A DNA stretch of 64,000 bases from Cupriavidus pauculus (GCF_003854935.1 NZ_CP033970.1:682001-746000); one strand, 5' to 3'; numbered from the stretch's first letter, positions 25,518-34,685 are shown. The notes: generated by a model from the sequence alone, not told the origin. Made by a program: numbers and translations.

Positions 25518-25632
25518 GGGCGCCGGTCAGGTTTTCACGGCGCCATGCGGGTTGTGGCGCGATTTTCATTCTGGAACGGTTTTTGCGCTGCTCCTTTTTC
25601 AAACACAAAATCAGAAACAAGGGGAGCTTCAG

Positions 25633-26358
25633 ATGAAGGCTGCGGTTCTAGAGTCCAGGCCGCTGATCGGCCTTGGCATCCAGCAGGTATTGCACCGGAT
25701 CGCGGACGTCCACGACGCCAGCGTGGTCTCGCCTGCGCTGTCGCCATCGCCATCGCGCGCCCATTCCCTGCGGGGTATCGAGTTGCTGATCGTCGGCGAC
25801 CTGTTCCAGGGGTACGACGCCGCCACGCTCGAACTGCTGGGCACCGCCGACGCCGTCCGGGGCGTGCTGTACCTGGGCTCCAGCGGCACGGTCCAGTGGA
25901 CGCCCCCGCGCACGGTGTCGCCGCTGCTATCGTGGCTGCCGGAGAACGCCCCGGCCGACGACATCGAGCAGACCATGCGCCGGATCATCGGCGCCATGCG
26001 CACCGGCGGCACGGAGCCCGGCCGCGAAGCCGCGCCGTCCGACGATGGGGTTGCCGTGGTCCTGCCGATGGTGCCCGCGCGCAATGTCGGCCAGGGCTTG
26101 CCCGCGTTTGCCGCCGAGGCCCAGTTGCTGAACCTGACGCAGCGCCAGTACGACGTGCTCGTGCTGCTGTCCAAGGGCATGTCGATCAAGCTGATCAGCC
26201 GCCGGCTGGACATTTCGGTGCCAACGGTCAAGAGCCACACGCTGCAGATCTACCGCCGGCTGGCGGCCCGCAGCAAGACCGAGGCCGTGTTCCGCGCGCG
26301 CGAGAAAGGCGCCATGCTGAGCGTGCCGTCGGCCGCCGTGACAGCCGAGGCGGCCTGA
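25633..26358 (+). CDS. LuxR-type response regulator-like transcription factor
   Basis: The ATG at 25633 follows GGGGAG and gives 241 residues. Residues 167-224 are a LuxR/NarL helix-turn-helix (LNLTQRQYDVLVLLSKGMSI and the recognition segment VPTVKSHTLQIYRRL). The N-terminal ~125 residues look like a degenerate receiver: MKAAVLESRPLIGLGIQQVL resembles the first strand and helix, and LLIVGDLFQG sits where the phospho-acceptor Asp would be. The acidic pocket at the first strand is missing, so phosphorylation control is doubtful. No partner kinase is nearby. Confidence 0.85.
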   Translation: MKAAVLESRPLIGLGIQQVLHRIADVHDASVVSPALSPSPSRAHSLRGIELLIVGDLFQGYDAATLELLGTADAVRGVLYLGSSGTVQWTPPRTVSPLLSWLPENAPADDIEQTMRRIIGAMRTGGTEPGREAAPSDDGVAVVLPMVPARNVGQGLPAFAAEAQLLNLTQRQYDVLVLLSKGMSIKLISRRLDISVPTVKSHTLQIYRRLAARSKTEAVFRAREKGAMLSVPSAAVTAEAA

Positions 26359-26385
26359 TCCCGGCGCCCCCGGCACACCCGGCGC

Positions 26386-27531
26386 TCAGGGCCGCTGCGA
26401 GAACGTCCGCTCGAAGACCGCCTCGGCAATGCGGTTCTTGAGGATCTCGATCGAGCCGCCGGCGATCATCCAGCCCCGGCAGCGCCGCTGGCAGTACTCG
26501 ACCAGTTCCTCCTGGCTGTAGCCCATGCCGCCCATCACCTGCAGCGCCTCGTTGGCGATGTCGAAGCCGGCCTGGTTGCAGAACGCCTTGGCGATGGCCG
26601 TTTCCTCGGCCGACGGCAGGCCGCTGTCGGCATTGCTGGCCGCCCGGTACAGCAGCAGCTGGCCGGCATCGAGCTTCATCTTCATCTCGGCGAACTTCCA
26701 CTGCAGCCCCTGGAATTCGCACAGCAGGCGCCCGAACTGCTTGCGCTGCAGCGCCCACTGGCGCGCCACCTCGTACGCATAGCGGCCCAGCGCCAGCGAG
26801 CGCGCGGTGTTGCCCATGCGCTCGACGTTGAAGCCGGCAATCTGCTTCTTGAAGCCGCCCTCGCCCAGCAGCACGTCCTGCGGCGCCACGTAGACGTCCT
26901 CGAAGTAGATCTGCGCCCATTCCTCGCCCGACATGAAGCGCGACTTCTGGCCGATGCGCACGCCCGGCGCCTTCGTGTCGATCAGCACCGAGCCGATGCC
27001 GCCCACGCCGGGGCCGAATCGCACGTACGCCAGGATCACGTCGGCATGGGGCCCATGCGTGGTGAAGATCTTGGTGCCGTTGATGCGGAAGCCCTCGCCG
27101 TCGGGCGTGGCGCTGGTCTTCAGCTCGGTCACGGCCGATCCGGCCTCGGGCTCGGTCATGCCGACCGAGATCAGCGTCTCGCCGCGCAGCAGCGGCGCCA
27201 GCCACTTGTCCTTCTGCGCCGGCGATCCGTACTCGGCCAGCACGCGGATCGCGCCGAAGTTGCCGGCCTGCACCACGTCCGCGCTGCGCGGGCAGTGGGC
27301 CGCCACGGCCTGGATGGCGATCACGGCGTCCATCAGCGTGCCGCCCTGGCCGCCGTCGGCCTCGGCAATCGTGATGCCGAGCAGGCCCTGCTCGGCCATC
27401 TTCTTCGCCACGTCCCAAGGGTAGGCGTCGGTATGGGCGCGCTCGCGGGCGCCGGGGCGCAGTGCCTTTTCGGCAAAGCGGCTCACGGCGTCCTGGAATT
27501 CCTGCTGTTCGGGGGTGAGCTTGAAATGCAT
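26386..27531 (-). CDS. Acyl-CoA dehydrogenase
   Basis: The product has 381 residues with the usual three-part fold: an N-terminal helical domain to about 115, a beta domain with SVGMTEPEAGSAV (flavin-contacting) and FRINGTKIFTTHG, and a C-terminal helical domain with RKQFGR. At the common catalytic-base site near the C-terminus the sequence is MIAGGSIEILKN, without Glu. Glu237 in GFNVERM occupies the place used by isovaleryl-CoA dehydrogenase, so a branched or short acyl-CoA substrate is plausible. It is the last gene of a three-gene operon after the NDP-forming CoA ligase (45-bp gap). Confidence 0.92.
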   Translation of the reverse strand: MHFKLTPEQQEFQDAVSRFAEKALRPGARERAHTDAYPWDVAKKMAEQGLLGITIAEADGGQGGTLMDAVIAIQAVAAHCPRSADVVQAGNFGAIRVLAEYGSPAQKDKWLAPLLRGETLISVGMTEPEAGSAVTELKTSATPDGEGFRINGTKIFTTHGPHADVILAYVRFGPGVGGIGSVLIDTKAPGVRIGQKSRFMSGEEWAQIYFEDVYVAPQDVLLGEGGFKKQIAGFNVERMGNTARSLALGRYAYEVARQWALQRKQFGRLLCEFQGLQWKFAEMKMKLDAGQLLLYRAASNADSGLPSAEETAIAKAFCNQAGFDIANEALQVMGGMGYSQEELVEYCQRRCRGWMIAGGSIEILKNRIAEAVFERTFSQRP

Positions 27532-27576
27532 GGTGTCTCCGGTGAGGCTGGGTATGGGGATGGCTGCGCGTGCCGG

Positions 27577-29712
27577 TCAGTCGGCCAGGCGCAGCACGCA
27601 GTCGACGCCGACCACGCCGTCGGCGCGCACGAACAGCGGGTTGATCTCGGCCTCGGCCACGGTGGCGCCGTCCAGTGCCGCCAGGCGAGAGAAGCGGACG
27701 ATGGCATCGGCCAGCGCGTCGACGTCGCCGCGCGGCAGGCCACGGAAGCCGCGCACGATGCGCGTGGATCGCACTTCGTCGATCATCTGCCGCGCGTCGG
27801 CCAGGCTGACGGGCGCCGGCCGCAGGCTGACGTCCCGATGCAGCTCGGCCGTGATGCCGCCGGCGCCGAGCACGACGATGGGCCCCACCAGCGGGTCCAG
27901 CCGATAGCCGAGCATCAGCTCCAGCAGCCGGTCCTCCATGCGCTGGACGAGGATGCCGTCGACGCGGGCAGCCGGCGCGTGGGCGCGCGCGTTGGCCATC
28001 AGGCGCTGTACGGCGGCGGCCAGTTCGGCGTTGTCGCGCACGCCCACCTGCACGCCGCCGATCTCGGTCTTGTGCAGGATGTCGCGCGAGCAAACCTTGG
28101 CGACCACCGGATACGGCACCGCGTGGGCCGGCGACGCCGGATCGACCAGCGCCGCCGGCGCCACGGGCACGCCCAGCGCCGCGAACACGGCGGCGGCCTC
28201 GATTTCGCTGAGGTCGCCCTGCGTCGGCAGCCCGGCCGGCCACGCCAGCGGCGGCAGCGGCGCATCGGGCGCCCCCTGGCCCGCCCGGGCCGCGCGAAAC
28301 AGGCAGGCCAGCGCATCGGCGCAGCTTTCGGGCGTGCGGAACGCGGGCACGCCGGCGTCCTGCAACACCTGCAGCGACTGCGTGGCTTCCGGCGACAGGA
28401 ACGCCAGCAGCGGCTTGCCGCCCACCGCCGACGCCTCGACGATGGGCCTGACCGCAAGCTGCGGATGAAACTGCGCCGACGACCCGGCCACGCACAGCAC
28501 GGCATCGCACCAGTCGCCCTGCAGCATCTGCTCCACCAGGTCGCGGTACTGCGCGCCGGTGGCGGCCAGCGTCAGGTCGATGATCGGCGTCTGCCGGATC
28601 TTCACGCCGCGCGCCGCCATGTGTGCGATGAAGGCGTCGGGCGGCGCCACGGCTTCGACTCCGGACAGGCCCAGGCGGTCCACCACCGTGGCCGCCCCGC
28701 CGCCGGTCGTCGTCACCACGGCCACGCGCGGGGCGCGGTCCAGCGCGGGCACCGTGCGCGCGTAGCGGCTGGCCAGCGGCGCCGCCTCGAACAGTGTTTC
28801 CAGCAGCTCCACGCGCATCGCGCCATGCTGGCGCAGAAAGGCGTCCACGGCCGCGTCGTTGCCGGCCAGCGCGCCCGTGTGCGACTGGGCCAGCGCCTCG
28901 CCCTGCGCCGAGCGCCCGAGCTTGTAGACCAGCACCGGCTTGCCGGCGGCCCTGGCGCGGCGCAGCGCCGGACCCAGCACCGCCGCGTCGCGGATCGTTT
29001 CCAGGAACAACAGGATGACCTCGGTGGCAGCGTCGTCGACCAGCAGGTCCACCAGCTCGCCCACGCCGATATCGCATTCGTTGCCCACCGACACGAGCTT
29101 GGCAAAGCCCATGCCGCGCGCCGCGCCGCGCGACAGCAGCGCGCCCAGCATCGACCCGCTCTGCGACACCACGCTGACGGGGCCGGCATGCAGCGCGTCC
29201 ATCTCCAGCACCGCGTTGACGGACAGCACCGCGCCGCTATGGATGTCGACCACGCCGATGCTGTTCGGCCCCAGCACGCGCACGCCCAGCGCGCGCGCCT
29301 GCTCGGCCAGCGCCTGCTGCGCCGCCATGCCGGCCTGGCCCAGTTCCGCAAAGCCATCGGAGAAGATGGTCACCACGCGCGCGCCCTGCGCGGCGCTCTG
29401 CGCCAGCGCCTCGGCCACGTGGGCGCCGGGCACCATCACGAACGCGTGGTCGATCGGCTCGGGCAGCGCCGCCACGCTCGGGTACGCGGCCAGCCCCATC
29501 ACCTCGCTCCGGCCGGCGTTGACCGGCAGGATGCGGCCCTGGAAGCCGTGCTTGCGCATGAAGCGCAACGGCCGGGCCGTGTTCTTCTTCTCGTCGGCCG
29601 ATGCCCCCACCAGCGCCACGGCCTGCGGCGCGAACAGCGCGCGCGCCAGGTCCTTGCCCGTGGCGGCCACGGCGGGCGCGCCGGCCACGATTTCCTTGTC
29701 GACTCTCGTCAT
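27577..29712 (-). CDS. NDP-forming acyl-CoA synthetase (acetate-CoA ligase family)
   Basis: The 711-residue protein fuses the alpha and beta parts of this family. First comes a CoA-binding Rossmann domain (QAVALVGASADEKKNTARP), then two succinyl-CoA-ligase-like domains with the phosphohistidine His278 in AQSHTGALAGNDAAVDAF. The ATP-grasp domain is at about 490-711 (YPVVAKVCSRDILHKTEIGGVQVGV, and VLGAGGITAELHRDVSLRPAP). It would activate an organic acid to its CoA thioester, with ATP going to ADP and phosphate. It is translated 39 bp after the MmgE/PrpD gene, and its product could feed the acyl-CoA dehydrogenase downstream. Confidence 0.93.
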   Translation of the reverse strand: MTRVDKEIVAGAPAVAATGKDLARALFAPQAVALVGASADEKKNTARPLRFMRKHGFQGRILPVNAGRSEVMGLAAYPSVAALPEPIDHAFVMVPGAHVAEALAQSAAQGARVVTIFSDGFAELGQAGMAAQQALAEQARALGVRVLGPNSIGVVDIHSGAVLSVNAVLEMDALHAGPVSVVSQSGSMLGALLSRGAARGMGFAKLVSVGNECDIGVGELVDLLVDDAATEVILLFLETIRDAAVLGPALRRARAAGKPVLVYKLGRSAQGEALAQSHTGALAGNDAAVDAFLRQHGAMRVELLETLFEAAPLASRYARTVPALDRAPRVAVVTTTGGGAATVVDRLGLSGVEAVAPPDAFIAHMAARGVKIRQTPIIDLTLAATGAQYRDLVEQMLQGDWCDAVLCVAGSSAQFHPQLAVRPIVEASAVGGKPLLAFLSPEATQSLQVLQDAGVPAFRTPESCADALACLFRAARAGQGAPDAPLPPLAWPAGLPTQGDLSEIEAAAVFAALGVPVAPAALVDPASPAHAVPYPVVAKVCSRDILHKTEIGGVQVGVRDNAELAAAVQRLMANARAHAPAARVDGILVQRMEDRLLELMLGYRLDPLVGPIVVLGAGGITAELHRDVSLRPAPVSLADARQMIDEVRSTRIVRGFRGLPRGDVDALADAIVRFSRLAALDGATVAEAEINPLFVRADGVVGVDCVLRLAD

Positions 29713-29751
29713 GACTCTTCCGTCTGCTTCGGTATCAATGAGGGGATGGCT

Positions 29752-31107
29752 TCAGCGCGCGCGCAGCGCACCGAGCCCCAGCGCGCGCACCGGGCGCGCG
29801 TCGAGCTGCCACAGCGCGTCCAGCAGGCTGGCGGCGCGGATCGTGCCCAGCACGGGGCCGGCCAGCTCCATGAACTTGTCCGCCAGCGTCGCGTCGTCGA
29901 GCGGCGCTTCGGGATCGCCGCGCCGGTAGGGCGCGAAGTGCTCGTGGCGGCGGCCGTCGGCCAACTCGATCGCCACGCGCGCGGCGCGCTGGCGCGGAAA
30001 GGCGGCGGTCAGCGCGGGATCGGCGGTCAGCGTGATGCGCTGCATCAGCGCGCGGATGGCGGGATCGGCCAGGCGCGCGGGGCTGAACGCATCGAGCCGC
30101 ACCGCGCCGTGCAGGATGCCGTGCGCCACCACGTAGGGCAGGCTGAAGCGCGCCTCGAACGGCGTGGCCGGATGGAAGTTGCCGGTGACGTCCAGCGCCA
30201 CCTGGTACGCCTGCACGTGCACGGCGGCAATGCGCGACGGATCGAGATCGTGGTCGCGCACGAGCTGCATGGTGGCGTCGATGGCGGCGAACGTGTGGCC
30301 GCAGCAGCCGTGGTTCTTCTGCGTGATGCGCGTGACGTGGAAGTCGCTGCCCAGGCCGTCGGTGACGCGCGACCAGTCCGGACTGCCGCCCAGCGCCGCG
30401 CCAAAGCCGGCGTCGCCTTCCAGGATGTCGCGCACGCCGGTCACGCCATGCGCGGCGCCCTGCGCGGCCAGCACGCCGGTCTGGGCCGCATGGCCCGCGT
30501 GCAGCGCCTTGGTCATCGCATCGGAGCGGAAGGCCTGCTGCAGCCCGGAGGCAAACGTGGTGGCCGTGGCCATCGCATGGCCGGCCACGCCGGCATCGCC
30601 CGGCGCCAGCAGCAGCGCGCCGGCCGCCGCGGCACCGATGCAGCCGACCGTGCCGGTGGTATGGAAGTAGCGGTAGTGCGCGGGCTGGATCGCCGTGCCG
30701 ATGCGCGTGGAGACCTCGTAGCCGGCCACCACGGCGCGCAGCAGGTCGGTGCCGCTGGCGTCGCACTGCTCGGCCACGGCCAGCGCGGCGGCGATGGTCG
30801 GGCAGCCCGGGTGATAGACCGCGTCGCGGTAGATGTCGTCGAACTCGGCCGCGTGCGACACGCTGCCGTTGATCCACGCGGCCAGCGCCGGGAAGGCCGT
30901 GGTGCCGTGGCCCAGCACGGTACTGTGTCCCACGCCCAGTTCGGCGCGATGGGCCTTCATCAGTTGCTGGCCCGGCGCCATCGGCACGCCGGCCAGCAGC
31001 GCGGCAAACCAGTCGATCACCACGCGCCGGGCGTGGTGCTGTACGTCGTCGGGCAGCGGCGCATGGGCCTGGCTGCCGACATAGTCGGCAAATCGGTCGA
31101 TCAGCAT
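29752..31107 (-). CDS. MmgE/PrpD-family protein
   Basis: The start at 31107 is preceded by GGAG at 9 nt and aligns with the family's usual beginning (MLIDRFADYVGSQAHAPLPD); 451 residues. Recognisable segments are RVVIDWFAALLAGV, SHAAEFDDIYRDAVYHPGCPTIAAAL, and KNHGCCGHTFAAIDA. The family includes 2-methylcitrate dehydratase, cis-aconitate decarboxylase and iminodisuccinate epimerase, so a di- or tricarboxylic acid is the likely substrate. It heads a three-gene operon divergent from a LysR regulator. Confidence 0.92.
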   Translation of the reverse strand: MLIDRFADYVGSQAHAPLPDDVQHHARRVVIDWFAALLAGVPMAPGQQLMKAHRAELGVGHSTVLGHGTTAFPALAAWINGSVSHAAEFDDIYRDAVYHPGCPTIAAALAVAEQCDASGTDLLRAVVAGYEVSTRIGTAIQPAHYRYFHTTGTVGCIGAAAAGALLLAPGDAGVAGHAMATATTFASGLQQAFRSDAMTKALHAGHAAQTGVLAAQGAAHGVTGVRDILEGDAGFGAALGGSPDWSRVTDGLGSDFHVTRITQKNHGCCGHTFAAIDATMQLVRDHDLDPSRIAAVHVQAYQVALDVTGNFHPATPFEARFSLPYVVAHGILHGAVRLDAFSPARLADPAIRALMQRITLTADPALTAAFPRQRAARVAIELADGRRHEHFAPYRRGDPEAPLDDATLADKFMELAGPVLGTIRAASLLDALWQLDARPVRALGLGALRAR

Positions 31108-31167
31108 GCCGGGGGTCTCCGGTGGTCTCCTCTGGAATGCCTCCATCGTACGAACCGCCACCGGCCC

Positions 31168-31190
31168 AGCTTTGACATTTGGTGAAAGCT
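31168..31190. promoter_or_regulatory. LysR-type operator AGCTTT-N11-AAAGCT
   Basis: A perfect inverted repeat of the T-N11-A class stands between the divergent MmgE/PrpD operon and lysR gene, 60 bp from the former start and 97 bp from the latter. The right half GTCAAAGCT, read on the opposite strand, recurs with AGC.TT at the same spacing upstream of the first Bug gene (32234-32256). Confidence 0.7.
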
Positions 31191-31287
31191 CCCGAGCCCG
31201 GCCGCGTATCCGGCCCGGCCCGGGCTGGTGCATACTCGGCGCACGCCGTTTTGCGCGCAGCTTTTCCTTCCGGAGCACGCCCGACCC

Positions 31288-32205
31288 ATGGACATGGACA
31301 TTCCTTCGCTTGCCATCCTGATTGCCGCCGTGGAAGAGAAGAGCCTGTCACGTGCGGCCGAGCGCGAGAACCTGGTCACCTCCGCCGCCAGCAAGCGGAT
31401 TGCCGAGCTGGAACGGCGCGCGGGCACGGCGCTGCTGCGCCGCCACGGGCGCGGCGTGGAGCCCACGCCGGCCGGCGCCATGCTCTACCAGCGCGCCAAG
31501 GCCATCGTGCGCAGCGTGCAGCTTGCGCAGGACGCGCTGGCGGCCTACTCGCTCGACGGCATCGCCAAGATCCGGCTGGCGTCCAACCGGTCGACCATCC
31601 TGCAGTTCCTGCCGGCCGACATCAGCGGCTTCCTGAAGCACGACCCCGAGGCCCGCATCGACTTGGTGGAAGCGTTCAGCTTCGACATCCCGCGCATGGT
31701 CTCCAACGGCGACGCCGACATCGGCATCTACCACGCGCGCAGCCCCAGCCCCGGCGTGCACTCGCTGCCATACCGCCAGGACCGCGTGGGGCTGGTGGTG
31801 CCGCGCGGGCATCCGCTGGAGGCGCGCGGTGCGCTGCATCTGGAAGAGGCGCTGGACTACGACTTCCTGGGCTACTTTCCGCGCCACACGTTCGACGCGT
31901 TCCTGACGCTGGTGTCCGGAACGATCTCGCGCCCGCTAACCGTCAAGACGCAGGTGTCGAACTTCGAGGCGCGCTGCCGCATGGTGCGCGAGGGCCTGGG
32001 CCTGGCCGTGGTGCCCGAGGGCATCGCCCGCAACTACCTGCAGATGATGGGCCTGTCGCTGCTGACGCTGAAGGACGACTGGGCCGAGCGCGCGTTCTAT
32101 GTCTGCGTGCGCGACCGCGACAGCCTGCCATCGGCCGTGGGCCGGCTGCTGGAATACCTGAGCCGCTGCGCCGCGATGGAGCAGCATTTCCTGAAGCCCA
32201 GGTAG
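31288..32205 (+). CDS. LysR-family transcriptional regulator
   Basis: From the ATG at 31288 the product has 305 residues. The N-terminal helix-turn-helix (LAILIAAVEEKSLSRAAERE, then SKRIAELERRAGTALLRRHGRG) is typical. The effector domain includes RLASNRSTILQFLPADISGFL and a later VREGLGLAVVPEGIAR. It is divergent from the MmgE/PrpD-CoA ligase-acyl-CoA dehydrogenase operon and is followed by two Bug receptor genes. Matching T-N11-A-like boxes precede both directions, so it probably governs uptake and breakdown of the same acid. Confidence 0.93.
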   Translation: MDMDIPSLAILIAAVEEKSLSRAAERENLVTSAASKRIAELERRAGTALLRRHGRGVEPTPAGAMLYQRAKAIVRSVQLAQDALAAYSLDGIAKIRLASNRSTILQFLPADISGFLKHDPEARIDLVEAFSFDIPRMVSNGDADIGIYHARSPSPGVHSLPYRQDRVGLVVPRGHPLEARGALHLEEALDYDFLGYFPRHTFDAFLTLVSGTISRPLTVKTQVSNFEARCRMVREGLGLAVVPEGIARNYLQMMGLSLLTLKDDWAERAFYVCVRDRDSLPSAVGRLLEYLSRCAAMEQHFLKPR

Positions 32206-32233
32206 GCGCGCCCCCGCCGCACGGCAAGAACGC

Positions 32234-32256
32234 AGCGTTTCTGTTTCGTCAAAGCT
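32234..32256 (+). promoter_or_regulatory. Second LysR-type box, upstream of the first Bug gene
   Basis: AGCGTTT, a variable centre and GTCAAAGCT give a 23-bp element. It matches the complement of the 31168-31190 operator in 14 positions, with the last nine bases identical. It ends 82 bp before the Bug gene start, a usual place for a LysR activation site. Confidence 0.5.
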
Positions 32257-32338
32257 CGGCGCCGCCGTCTTTCTAAGATGGTCCCAGGGCTACCGCGCCA
32301 GCGGCAGGCCCCATGACAAGAGACACACGGAGACAGCG

Positions 32339-33307
32339 ATGAAAGACTTCCTGCGGCGCTCGGCCGCCGGCGTACTGCTTTTTTGCGCCGCGACAGCCCA
32401 TGCCCAGCAACCGTACCCGTCGAAGCCGATCCGCGTGGTCGTGGCGTTCACGGCCGGCGGCACCACCGACATCCTGGCGCGCGAGGTGGCGCAGCAGATG
32501 GGCAAGGCGCTGGGCCAGAGCGTGGTGGTGGAAAACCGCCCCGGCGCCGGCGGCAACATCGGCACGGACTTCGTCGGCCGCAGCGACCCCGACGGCTACA
32601 CACTACTGGCCACGTCGGTGGGCCCCGTGGCGATCAACCCCACGCTGTACAGCCGCCTCAAGGTCAACCCGCAGACCGACCTGCAGGCCGTGGCGCCCAT
32701 CGCCGACGTGCCCAACGTGATGGTCGTCAGCCCCGGCGTGCCGGCCAAGACCGTGCAGGAGTTCATCGCCTACGCCAAGGCGCACCCGAACCAGCTCAAC
32801 TTCAGCTCCACCGGCGTGGGCACGGCCGCGCACCTGTCCGGCGTGCTGTTCAACGAGAGCGCGGGCACCAAGACGACCCACGTGCCGTACAAGGGCGCCG
32901 ACGCGCTGAACGACCTGCTGGCCGGCCGCGTGCAGTTCATGTTCGCGACTGTGCCGTCGGTGATCTCGCATATCCGCGGCGGGCAACTGCGCGCGCTGGC
33001 CGTGACGTCGCGCAAGCGGTCGAGCGCGCTGCCCGACGTGCCGACGATGGCCGAGGCCGGCGTGCGCAACGTGGTGACGGGCGCGTGGTTCGGCCTGTTC
33101 GCGCCGAAGGGCACGCCGCCGGAGATCGTCGCCAGGCTGAACCGCACGGTGACCGACGCGCTGTCGCAGCCCGAGATGCGCAGCAAGCTCGCGCAGCAGG
33201 GCGCGGAGGCGATGAGCCTGACGCCCGACGCGTTCGGCAAGTTCGTCGTGGCCGAGTACCAGGCGTGGAAGCCCGTGGTGGTCAGCTCGGGCGCGCGCAT
33301 CGACTGA
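32339..33307 (+). CDS. Bug/TctC-family periplasmic receptor (first of two)
   Basis: The product has 322 residues with a signal peptide (DFLRRSAAGVLLFCAATAHA). The Bug motif KPIRVVVAFTAGGTTDILAR, the NRPGAGGNIGTD segment and HVPYKGADALNDLLAGR are all present. Bug receptors bind carboxylates through two water-bridged loops. No TctA/TctB genes accompany it, so it either serves the 9-12 kb or another transporter, or acts as a sensor for a regulator. It lies downstream of a LysR gene and of a LysR-type box. Confidence 0.92.
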   Translation: MKDFLRRSAAGVLLFCAATAHAQQPYPSKPIRVVVAFTAGGTTDILAREVAQQMGKALGQSVVVENRPGAGGNIGTDFVGRSDPDGYTLLATSVGPVAINPTLYSRLKVNPQTDLQAVAPIADVPNVMVVSPGVPAKTVQEFIAYAKAHPNQLNFSSTGVGTAAHLSGVLFNESAGTKTTHVPYKGADALNDLLAGRVQFMFATVPSVISHIRGGQLRALAVTSRKRSSALPDVPTMAEAGVRNVVTGAWFGLFAPKGTPPEIVARLNRTVTDALSQPEMRSKLAQQGAEAMSLTPDAFGKFVVAEYQAWKPVVVSSGARID

Positions 33308-33515
33308 CCGGCACCCGTCGCGCCATGCCGGCCTGCCCTGCAGCATGGCCGGCCCGCGCCGGTGCGGCTATCGCACATTGCATCGCACAACCGGGGGCTG
33401 ACCCTGACGCCGGCCGCCCGGTTCCTCGCCGATAATCGCCCGGCCGGCGCCGTCCGGCCGAGAGCCTCGGGGCGCCGCCACCGGGTGCGAGCAGAACGTC
33501 AGTGAAGGAGATGTA

Positions 33516-34499
33516 GTGCGTATCAAGCGTCAAGCCGCGCGTGCCGCGTGCGGGATGGCCGTTGCCATCGCCACCCTGTCCACCCCGTCCGCCTTTGCCG
33601 CGGACGCCTGGCCCAGCAAGCCGATCAAGGTCATCGTGCCGTACACGCCGGGCGGGTCTACCGACACCGTGTCGCGCGTGGTGTTCGAGCGCGTGTCCCA
33701 GAGCCTGGGCCAGCCGATCATCATCGAGAACAAGCCCGGCGCCAACAGCACGCTGGGCGTGGGCGTGGCCGCGCGCTCGGCGCCGGACGGCTACACGTTC
33801 GTGTCGGTGCTGGCCGCGTACAGCGCCAACATGTCGCTGTACTCCAAGCTCAGCTACAAGCCGTCGGACCTGACGCCGGTGGCGGAAATGGCAGAACTGC
33901 CGCTGTTCCTGTTTGCCAGCAAGAAGGTGCCCGCCAGGAGCGTCGGCGAGCTGGTCGACTACGGCCGCAAGCATCCGGACGCGCTGACGTTCGGCTCCAG
34001 CGGCGTCGGCAGCTCGGCGCACCTGACCGGCGAGCGGCTGGCGATGGAATCGAAAGTCCGCATGACGCATGTGCCGTACAACGGCAGCGCGCCGATCCTG
34101 CCCGCGCTGGTGGCCGGCGAGGTCTCCGTGGCGTTCGACCCGCTGCTGGTGCCGATGCCGCACGTGAAGTCCGGCAAGATCAACGTGCTGGCCGTGGCAT
34201 CCGCCAAGCGCTGGCCCGGCGAGCCCAACATCCCGACCATGGAGGAGTCCGGCTTTCCCGGCTTCATCATGAGTTCGTGGACCGGCCTGCTGGCCCCGGC
34301 CGGCACGCCGCAGCCGGTGGTCGACCGCATGGCGAAGGAGATCGCGGCCGCCACGCGCAGCCCCGACGTGGCGAAGAAGCTGACCGAGCTGGGCTTCATC
34401 CCGGTGGGCAGCACGCCCGACGAGTTCCGCAAGCTGATCGAGCGCGACACCACGCGCTACGCGCAGATCGTGAAGGCCGGCAAGATCACGCTCGACTGA
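33516..34499 (+). CDS. Bug/TctC-family periplasmic receptor (second of two)
   Basis: A GTG start at 33516 is 5 nt after AAGGAG and gives 327 residues. The signal peptide ends near AFA-ADAW. Core motifs: KPIKVIVPYTPGGSTDTVSR, ENKPGANSTLGVG, THVPYNGSAPILPALVAGEV. It is clearly distinct from the preceding Bug protein, especially in the specificity loops, so it probably binds a different acid. The 208-bp gap between the two has no visible terminator or gene. A GC-rich hairpin without a T run follows the gene. Confidence 0.92.
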   Translation: MRIKRQAARAACGMAVAIATLSTPSAFAADAWPSKPIKVIVPYTPGGSTDTVSRVVFERVSQSLGQPIIIENKPGANSTLGVGVAARSAPDGYTFVSVLAAYSANMSLYSKLSYKPSDLTPVAEMAELPLFLFASKKVPARSVGELVDYGRKHPDALTFGSSGVGSSAHLTGERLAMESKVRMTHVPYNGSAPILPALVAGEVSVAFDPLLVPMPHVKSGKINVLAVASAKRWPGEPNIPTMEESGFPGFIMSSWTGLLAPAGTPQPVVDRMAKEIAAATRSPDVAKKLTELGFIPVGSTPDEFRKLIERDTTRYAQIVKAGKITLD

Positions 34500-34570
34500 A
34501 CGGCAGCCGGCCCGGACGGGCGGGCCGTTTCCACCGGAAGCCGGCCCGCCCGCACCTTCACTGCGCAGTC

Positions 34571-34599
34571 AGAGATTTTGATACTTCTAACAAATCTCT
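34571..34599. promoter_or_regulatory. AT-rich inverted repeat before the autotransporter gene
   Basis: AGAGATTT and AAATCTCT flank 13 bp in an unusually AT-rich segment (34561-34625) ahead of the autotransporter gene. No T tract follows. It may be an operator or part of the leader RNA. The whole interval looks like a promoter region different in composition from its surroundings. Confidence 0.45.
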
Positions 34600-34685
34600 T
34601 CAGACGCAATCAAAAAAGATCCAATTACGGAAGGTGACGCGACCGCCAACAATGCAGTGACGATGGTTCCCCGGCGAACGATGTC

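Noticed and set aside
27046-31185. A 1379-codon open frame on the plus strand
   Set aside because: It runs antisense across three recognisable minus-strand genes and has the same shadow composition (Arg, His, Gln, Gly), so it is not a giant gene.
34505-34560. GC-rich inverted repeats after the second Bug gene as a terminator
   Set aside because: CGGCCC/GGGCCG pairs exist, but stems overlap and there is no convincing T run, so I did not list it.
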